A stretch of DNA of 7,598 nucleotides from assembly GCA_021781855.1 (NCBI GenBank), contig JAJXWC010000104.1, positions 1 to 7,598 of the forward strand, read 5' to 3'. The translations under genes and the position numbers were made by a program. The DNA is from Bacillota bacterium (GTDB lineage: Bacteria > Bacillota > Bacilli > Lactobacillales > Streptococcaceae). Below are positions 4,286 to 7,598 of this stretch, piece by piece. Every line of letters begins with the position of its first letter. Position 1 is the stretch's first letter. The notes beneath the pieces are model-generated. The model searched no databases. It saw only the letters and a program-made list of their open reading frames with translations, and was not told the DNA's origin.

Positions 4286-5631
4286 TAGAAGTTTTGCTTG
4301 CGGCCTTCCCGTGTCTGACGAGCATTTTTATTGCGTTGTGCACGACGTTTTTTCTTGTTTTCTTCTTCAATTTGCCATTTGATTGCACGTTTGTAGCCTG
4401 GTTTGACGTGTTTACGTTTCTTCGCTTTCTCCAATGCACCAATAGTTGTGGTCGATAGTTCATCTTGTTTTTTCGTGCGTTGTGCACGGCGCTCTCGGTC
4501 GTAAGAATCAACGATTTCTCCATTTTTGACCGCCTTGGGAATAAAAGTGACACCCATTTTTTCAATTTCACGAATAGCGGAATCATCTGACGGACTATAC
4601 AGCGTAATTGCCGTTCCAGCCAAACCATTACGCCCAGAGCGTCCGACACGGTGAACAAAGAAGGTCAAATCTTTGGGAATTTCATCGTTAATCACATGAC
4701 TCACGCCCTCAATATCAATCCCACGCGCTGCAATATCAGTCGCCACAATATACTGATAATCAAGATTGCGAATGGCATTCATGATTCGCTTGCGTTCACG
4801 CGGCGGTACATCGCCATGAATTTTCGCTACTTTTAAGCCATTGCTCACGAGGAAATGATGAATATCATCCACACGCCCTTTGGTATTGGCAAAAATCATT
4901 GCCATGTAAGGATTTATCGTCTGAGAAATTTCCAATAAAAGCTGATTATGCGATGCACCTTTCGTTGAAATCAGCCAATTCTCAATCGTATCCGAAATAA
5001 CTGTCTTGCTCGCAATCGTCTGCATAACTGGATTATGCAGATATTTTTTCAAAAAAGGCTGCAATTTTTGCGGAATAGTTGCTGAAAAGACGAGCATCTG
5101 TATTTTTTTACCAAAGCTGCTCGCAATTCTGTCCACTTCCGTTAAGAATCCCATATCAAGTGTCATATCCGCTTCATCAACCACAAAAGTCGTTGCTGTA
5201 TGCACAAATAGTGCTTGCGCCGTAATCAAATCCAAAATTCGACCTGGTGTGCCAATCACAATATGCGGCTGCGAGCTCTCAAGCTTCTTGATTTGACGCA
5301 TTTTATCTGTACCACCGACAAAATTCGAGACGCGGATATTTTCGTCAAATTTGACGAATTCCATTGCTGCCTGATAAATCTGCGTCGCGAGTTCTCTTGA
5401 AGGTGCGGTAATAACTGCCTGAACCTCGTCAATCTCTGAATTCAGATTTTGAAAAATCGGTAGCAAAAAAGTGTGCGTTTTTCCTGAACCTGTCTTTGAT
5501 TCTCCCACAAGGTCGCGACCTGAGAGAATTGTCGGAATCAGTTTTTCCTGAACCTCCGTCGGTACTGTGAATTTGATACTTTCAAGCGTTTCGTTAATCG
5601 AATTTTTAAAATTAAAGTCTGTGAATTTCAT
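4285..5631 (-). CDS. cshB: DEAD-box ATP-dependent RNA helicase, CshB type
   Basis: The 448-residue protein has both RecA-like helicase domains and all main DEAD-box motifs: Q motif region (8-28, PTEVQ), motif I SKTGSGKT (45-52), Ia PSRELATQ (77-84), GG (106-107), TPGR (128-131), DEAD (152-155), SAT (183-185), ATDIAARGID (297-306) and HRVGRSGRNG (327-336). A basic tail (about 380-448, rich in K, R and Q) probably adds RNA binding. Such enzymes unwind RNA duplexes in ribosome assembly, mRNA decay and cold growth. The SKTGSGKTHTFLLP region and overall length favour CshB over the longer CshA, but the symbol is tentative. Two promoters precede it. The ribosome site is weak (ACGAGAT). The stop overlaps the DUF218 start by one base. 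Confidence 0.92.
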   Translation of the reverse strand: MKFTDFNFKNSINETLESIKFTVPTEVQEKLIPTILSGRDLVGESKTGSGKTHTFLLPIFQNLNSEIDEVQAVITAPSRELATQIYQAAMEFVKFDENIRVSNFVGGTDKMRQIKKLESSQPHIVIGTPGRILDLITAQALFVHTATTFVVDEADMTLDMGFLTEVDRIASSFGKKIQMLVFSATIPQKLQPFLKKYLHNPVMQTIASKTVISDTIENWLISTKGASHNQLLLEISQTINPYMAMIFANTKGRVDDIHHFLVSNGLKVAKIHGDVPPRERKRIMNAIRNLDYQYIVATDIAARGIDIEGVSHVINDEIPKDLTFFVHRVGRSGRNGLAGTAITLYSPSDDSAIREIEKMGVTFIPKAVKNGEIVDSYDRERRAQRTKKQDELSTTTIGALEKAKKRKHVKPGYKRAIKWQIEEENKKKRRAQRNKNARQTREGRKQNF

Positions 5632-5661
5632 ATTATCTCGTTTCGTGTTTTTTCTTGTTTC

Positions 5662-5691
5662 ATTATATCAAGATGCGAGCAACACCGTCAA
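5662..5691 (-). promoter_or_regulatory. Helicase proximal promoter
   Basis: On the minus strand TTGACG (5691-5686), an 18-base spacer and TATAAT (5667-5662) with an extended TGA before it predict a start near 5655, giving a leader of about 24 bases. Confidence 0.75.
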
Positions 5692-5720
5692 GAAGTGTAG
5701 CGAAACAGGATAATGTGGTT

Positions 5721-5740
5721 CTGCGCTTGCGCAGGTTCCA
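5721..5740. repeat. Hairpin and CGCAGGTTCCA repeat, copy 2
   Basis: CTGCGC-TT-GCGCAG (5721-5734) is a GC-rich inverted repeat whose right arm runs into the 11-base repeat CGCAGGTTCCA (5730-5740) also found at 1900-1910. It lies in the leader of the distal helicase promoter. On the minus strand an ATG (5741-5739) opens a 17-codon frame across it (MEPAQAQNHIILFRYTS), without a good ribosome site, so I do not call it a gene. Confidence 0.45.
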
Positions 5741-5777
5741 TTTTATCTTTTCGCCTAGCTTCTGTGTTGCAAACCCA

Positions 5778-5805
5778 ATTATATCAAAACTAACGAAACT
5801 GTCAA
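5778..5805 (-). promoter_or_regulatory. Helicase distal promoter overlapping the rarD stop
   Basis: On the minus strand a perfect TTGACA (5805-5800), a 16-base spacer and a perfect TATAAT (5783-5778) with an extended TGA predict a start near 5771. The -35 overlaps the last codons of rarD. It is the best promoter in the window by consensus and would give the helicase a second transcript with a leader of about 140 bases. Confidence 0.8.
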
Positions 5806-6692
5806 ATCTGCTTTCTTCTCAGTAAAATAATTTGTCCGATGAAAAAAATCAAAATTCCTGATGCAATAAAAATTAAACTGTAACCATCACCGCGTGTCAG
5901 TGTTTCACCAAGCAAAGTTACCGAAACTAAAAGTGAAATCGTTGGGTTAAGATACTGCACAAAGCTTACAAGGCTGAGTGGTGCTCGTTTTATTGCTTCA
6001 GCAAAAAGCAAAAGCGGAATTGCCGTAACAGGTCCCGACAATACCAACCAAAAAATAGTCATCGGTGGATAAATCCACAAAGGCTGTTTAGCAAAAAATA
6101 CCAAAAAGAAAATGACCAAAGGCAGCAAAACCAAACTCTCAAAAACCATTGCTACATCGGACGACATCGTATAAAATTTCTTGAGCAAAGTATAAATTGG
6201 AAAGCAAACCGACATAATTATAACCAGAATCGGAAATCTACCATCGTCGATAACCATTACAACAACACCTAAAATCGCGCAAGCAACCGATGCAAACATA
6301 TAACGGTCAAGCCTTTCACGCAGAAAAACTACCGCAAATAAAATCGAAACCAATGGCATAATAAAATTGGCAATGCTCGCTTCAGTTGCCTCATTTATGC
6401 TGACTGAGTAAATAAAAGTCAACCAGTTTGCACCAAGAAAAAGGCTCGCAGCAAGTCCTAAAACAAGCGCTTTTTTATTGCGCCACATTGTAGTGAGTTC
6501 CCCTGATAATTTCTTCGTTTTCCGACTGATAAAAAAATACAAAAGCATCGCTACAATAGTAAACAATACACGATAACAGAAAACTTCAATCGAGTTAACA
6601 TTATCTAAAAGCGACCAAAAATAAGTCAAAAATCCCCACAGTAAATAACAAAAAATAGCGAGCAGTAAGCCCAAATTCCGTTGATTTTTCAT
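5802..6692 (-). CDS. rarD: RarD-like EamA/DMT-family membrane transporter
   Basis: The 296-residue protein is almost wholly hydrophobic, with about ten predicted membrane helices (roughly 7-27, 35-55, 76-96, 104-124, 133-148, 155-172, 182-200, 209-229, 243-260, 272-291), made of two EamA repeats. The start (GLLLAIFCYLLWGFLTYFW, then EVFCYRVLF) and the LNPTISLLVSVTLLGETL segment (248-265) are typical of the RarD subgroup. RarD was named for chloramphenicol sensitivity in other bacteria; its natural substrate is unknown, so this is a putative exporter or importer of small metabolites. No ribosome site precedes the ATG, and the promoter lies so close that the mRNA is probably leaderless. The stop codon overlaps the distal helicase promoter. 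It is flanked upstream by two terminators, so it is its own unit, with possible read-through into the helicase. Confidence 0.88.
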   Translation of the reverse strand: MKNQRNLGLLLAIFCYLLWGFLTYFWSLLDNVNSIEVFCYRVLFTIVAMLLYFFISRKTKKLSGELTTMWRNKKALVLGLAASLFLGANWLTFIYSVSINEATEASIANFIMPLVSILFAVVFLRERLDRYMFASVACAILGVVVMVIDDGRFPILVIIMSVCFPIYTLLKKFYTMSSDVAMVFESLVLLPLVIFFLVFFAKQPLWIYPPMTIFWLVLSGPVTAIPLLLFAEAIKRAPLSLVSFVQYLNPTISLLVSVTLLGETLTRGDGYSLIFIASGILIFFIGQIILLRRKQI

Positions 6693-6699
6693 AAATTCT

Positions 6700-6728
6700 A
6701 TTTTAGCGCTTTTTGCGCATTTTGTCAG
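6700..6728 (-). promoter_or_regulatory. rarD promoter giving a leaderless mRNA
   Basis: On the minus strand CTGACA (6728-6723), a 17-base spacer and TAAAAT (6705-6700) are followed by only seven bases before the ATG (6692). The usual start point, about seven bases past the -10, falls on or next to the A of the ATG. The spacer contains GCGC-N5-GCGC (6706-6718). The lack of a ribosome site agrees with a leaderless transcript. Confidence 0.6.
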
Positions 6729-6759
6729 AAAAAAACAGATTTGACCGTTCCGTCAAATC
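6729..6759 (-). terminator. Second terminator between sodA and rarD
   Basis: The stem GATTTGAC/GTCAAATC (6738-6745 and 6752-6759) with a six-base loop is followed on the minus strand by TGTTTTTTTCTG. The stem is the same eight bases as in the terminator at 554-589. It lies just upstream of the rarD promoter and would stop read-through from sodA. Confidence 0.75.
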
Positions 6760-6810
6760 CATTTTCAAATATTTTATCTCAGTAGAGTGTAAACGAAACA
6801 AAGAAATACG

Positions 6811-6853
6811 AAAAGAAAAAGAACAACCTCATATCCACGATATGAGATTGTTC
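6811..6853 (-). terminator. sodA terminator
   Basis: A 15-bp stem (6821-6835 with 6839-6853; one position is a G-U pair in minus-strand RNA) closes on a three-base loop and is followed by TTTTTCTTTT. It starts about 40 bases after the sodA stop codon. This is a strong intrinsic terminator. Confidence 0.9.
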
Positions 6854-6892
6854 CTCAAAATTCAGCAGAATTTAACCCAGTAAGTCTCTGCC

Positions 6893-7516
6893 TTATGCAA
6901 GGGCAGCAGCATAAAGTTTATTAACAGTATCCCAGTTAACCAAATTAAAGAAAGCTTCAATATAATCAGGACGCACATTACGATATTTAAGATAATAAGC
7001 GTGTTCCCAAACATCAAGCCCAAGTACAGGTGTCAAACCATCAGTAATTGGATTATCCTGGTTCGCTGTTGAAACAACTTTCAATTTACCATCTTTGTCT
7101 ACAACCAGCCAAGCCCAGCCAGAACCAAAACGTCCTGTTGCAGCAGCTTTAAATTCAGCCTTAAACGCTTCAAAATTGCCGAAAGTTTTAGAAATTGCAT
7201 CACCGATTTCGCCATCAGCATGGTTAGATGAACCATCCGTATTCGGACGAAGCCAATTCCAAAATTGAGTGTGATTCAAATGTCCGCCACCATTGTTGCG
7301 TACAGCACCGCGAATATCTTCAGGCAAAGTAGCCAAACCTGCAACTAATTCCTCAACCGATTTTTCAAAAAGTTCAGGGTGTTTTTCAACAGCAGCATTC
7401 AGGTTATTTACATAAGTCTGATGATGTTTGTCATGATGCAAATGCATCGTTTCTTCATCAAAGAAAGGTTCGAGCGCATTATATGCGTATGGAAGTTCAG
7501 GTAAAATGTAAGCCAT
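6893..7516 (-). CDS. sodA: Manganese superoxide dismutase
   Basis: The 207-residue protein is a full-length Mn/Fe-type superoxide dismutase, a cytoplasmic enzyme that converts superoxide to hydrogen peroxide and oxygen. The four metal ligands are visible: His27 (LHHDKHHQTY), His82 (GGGHLNHTQFW), Asp168 and His172 in the signature DVWEHAYY. The GGGHLNH context (76-82) and the outer-sphere Gln153 (ANQDNP) point to manganese rather than iron. The helical N-terminal domain covers about 1-90 and the mixed C-terminal domain about 95-200. A GAAGGAG ribosome site (7524-7530) supports the start. It is a single-gene unit with its own promoter and terminator. It is the main oxygen defence expected in a catalase-negative lactic acid bacterium. 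The sequence differs noticeably from L. lactis SodA as I remember it, hinting at another Lactococcus species. Confidence 0.97.
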   Translation of the reverse strand: MAYILPELPYAYNALEPFFDEETMHLHHDKHHQTYVNNLNAAVEKHPELFEKSVEELVAGLATLPEDIRGAVRNNGGGHLNHTQFWNWLRPNTDGSSNHADGEIGDAISKTFGNFEAFKAEFKAAATGRFGSGWAWLVVDKDGKLKVVSTANQDNPITDGLTPVLGLDVWEHAYYLKYRNVRPDYIEAFFNLVNWDTVNKLYAAALA

Positions 7517-7548
7517 TGTTTTTCTCCTTCAATTTTAATTCTATTCTA

Positions 7549-7577
7549 ATTATAGAAAAATATTTTGACATCTTCAA
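7549..7577 (-). promoter_or_regulatory. sodA promoter
   Basis: On the minus strand TTGAAG (7577-7572), a 17-base spacer and a perfect TATAAT (7554-7549) predict a start near 7542, about 25 bases before the ATG. Confidence 0.8.
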
Positions 7578-7593
7578 ATCATTTGCTTATAAA
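7565..7593 (+). promoter_or_regulatory. Divergent promoter pointing out of the window
   Basis: On the plus strand a perfect TTGACA (7565-7570), a 17-base spacer and TATAAA (7588-7593) form a good promoter for a rightward gene beyond the window. It is interleaved with the sodA promoter: each -35 lies in the other's spacer. The start point would fall just past the right edge, so the target gene is unseen. Confidence 0.55.
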
Positions 7594-7598
7594 TTTTG

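Noticed and set aside
4191..4658. 155-codon minus-strand open frame
   Set aside because: It is an alternate frame of the helicase C-terminal coding region, overlapping well-supported helicase and DUF218 genes.
5688..5741. 17-codon minus-strand frame in the helicase leader
   Set aside because: Only a weak purine stretch precedes the ATG and the frame runs over a hairpin; kept only as a possible leader peptide, not called a gene.

Overview
The window looks like chromosomal DNA from a lactic acid bacterium, most likely Lactococcus or a close relative. This rests on the low G+C content, the SodA, PtcA and PtcB protein sequences, and the gene order IIB, IIA, RpiR regulator, IIC, which as I recall matches the ptcB-ptcA-yecA-ptcC order of L. 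lactis. The genus is an inference from protein recognition; no search was run. All eight complete genes and the one partial gene lie on the minus strand, so transcription runs from right to left. I see no mobile element, tRNA, rRNA or CRISPR array.

Right part (7598 to 5800): sodA (Mn superoxide dismutase) has its own promoter and a strong terminator. A candidate divergent promoter at the right edge points out of the window. After a second terminator comes a rarD-like EamA transporter gene. Its promoter lies so close to the ATG that the mRNA is predicted to be leaderless.

Centre (5800 to 2820): two promoters in series precede a DEAD-box RNA helicase gene of the CshB type. Its stop codon overlaps the start of a DUF218 (YdcF/SanA-like) membrane-anchored protein gene, and an RpiR-family regulator gene follows 22 bases later. 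These three genes probably form one operon, ending near a long hairpin at 2835-2881.

Left part (2880 to 1): this is a beta-glucoside/cellobiose-type PTS locus split into several transcription units. ptcB (IIB) has a good promoter with a full-consensus cre (CcpA) site overlapping its -35. ptcA (IIA) lies 346 bases downstream, past a spacer full of short hairpins that may hold a second promoter. A second RpiR-family gene follows and ends at a clear terminator. ptcC (IIC), cut by the left edge, has its own promoter region with an imperfect cre site, a pair of GGTAC palindromes and a leader hairpin. PtcB and PtcA would relay phosphate to sugars imported by PtcC or other IIC partners, under CcpA and probably RpiR control.

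No new defence or mobile system is visible. What merits a second look is mostly regulatory: unexplained palindromes around the ptc genes, repeated short hairpins and terminator stems, the leaderless rarD, and a possible six-base sequencing-adapter remnant at the left edge.
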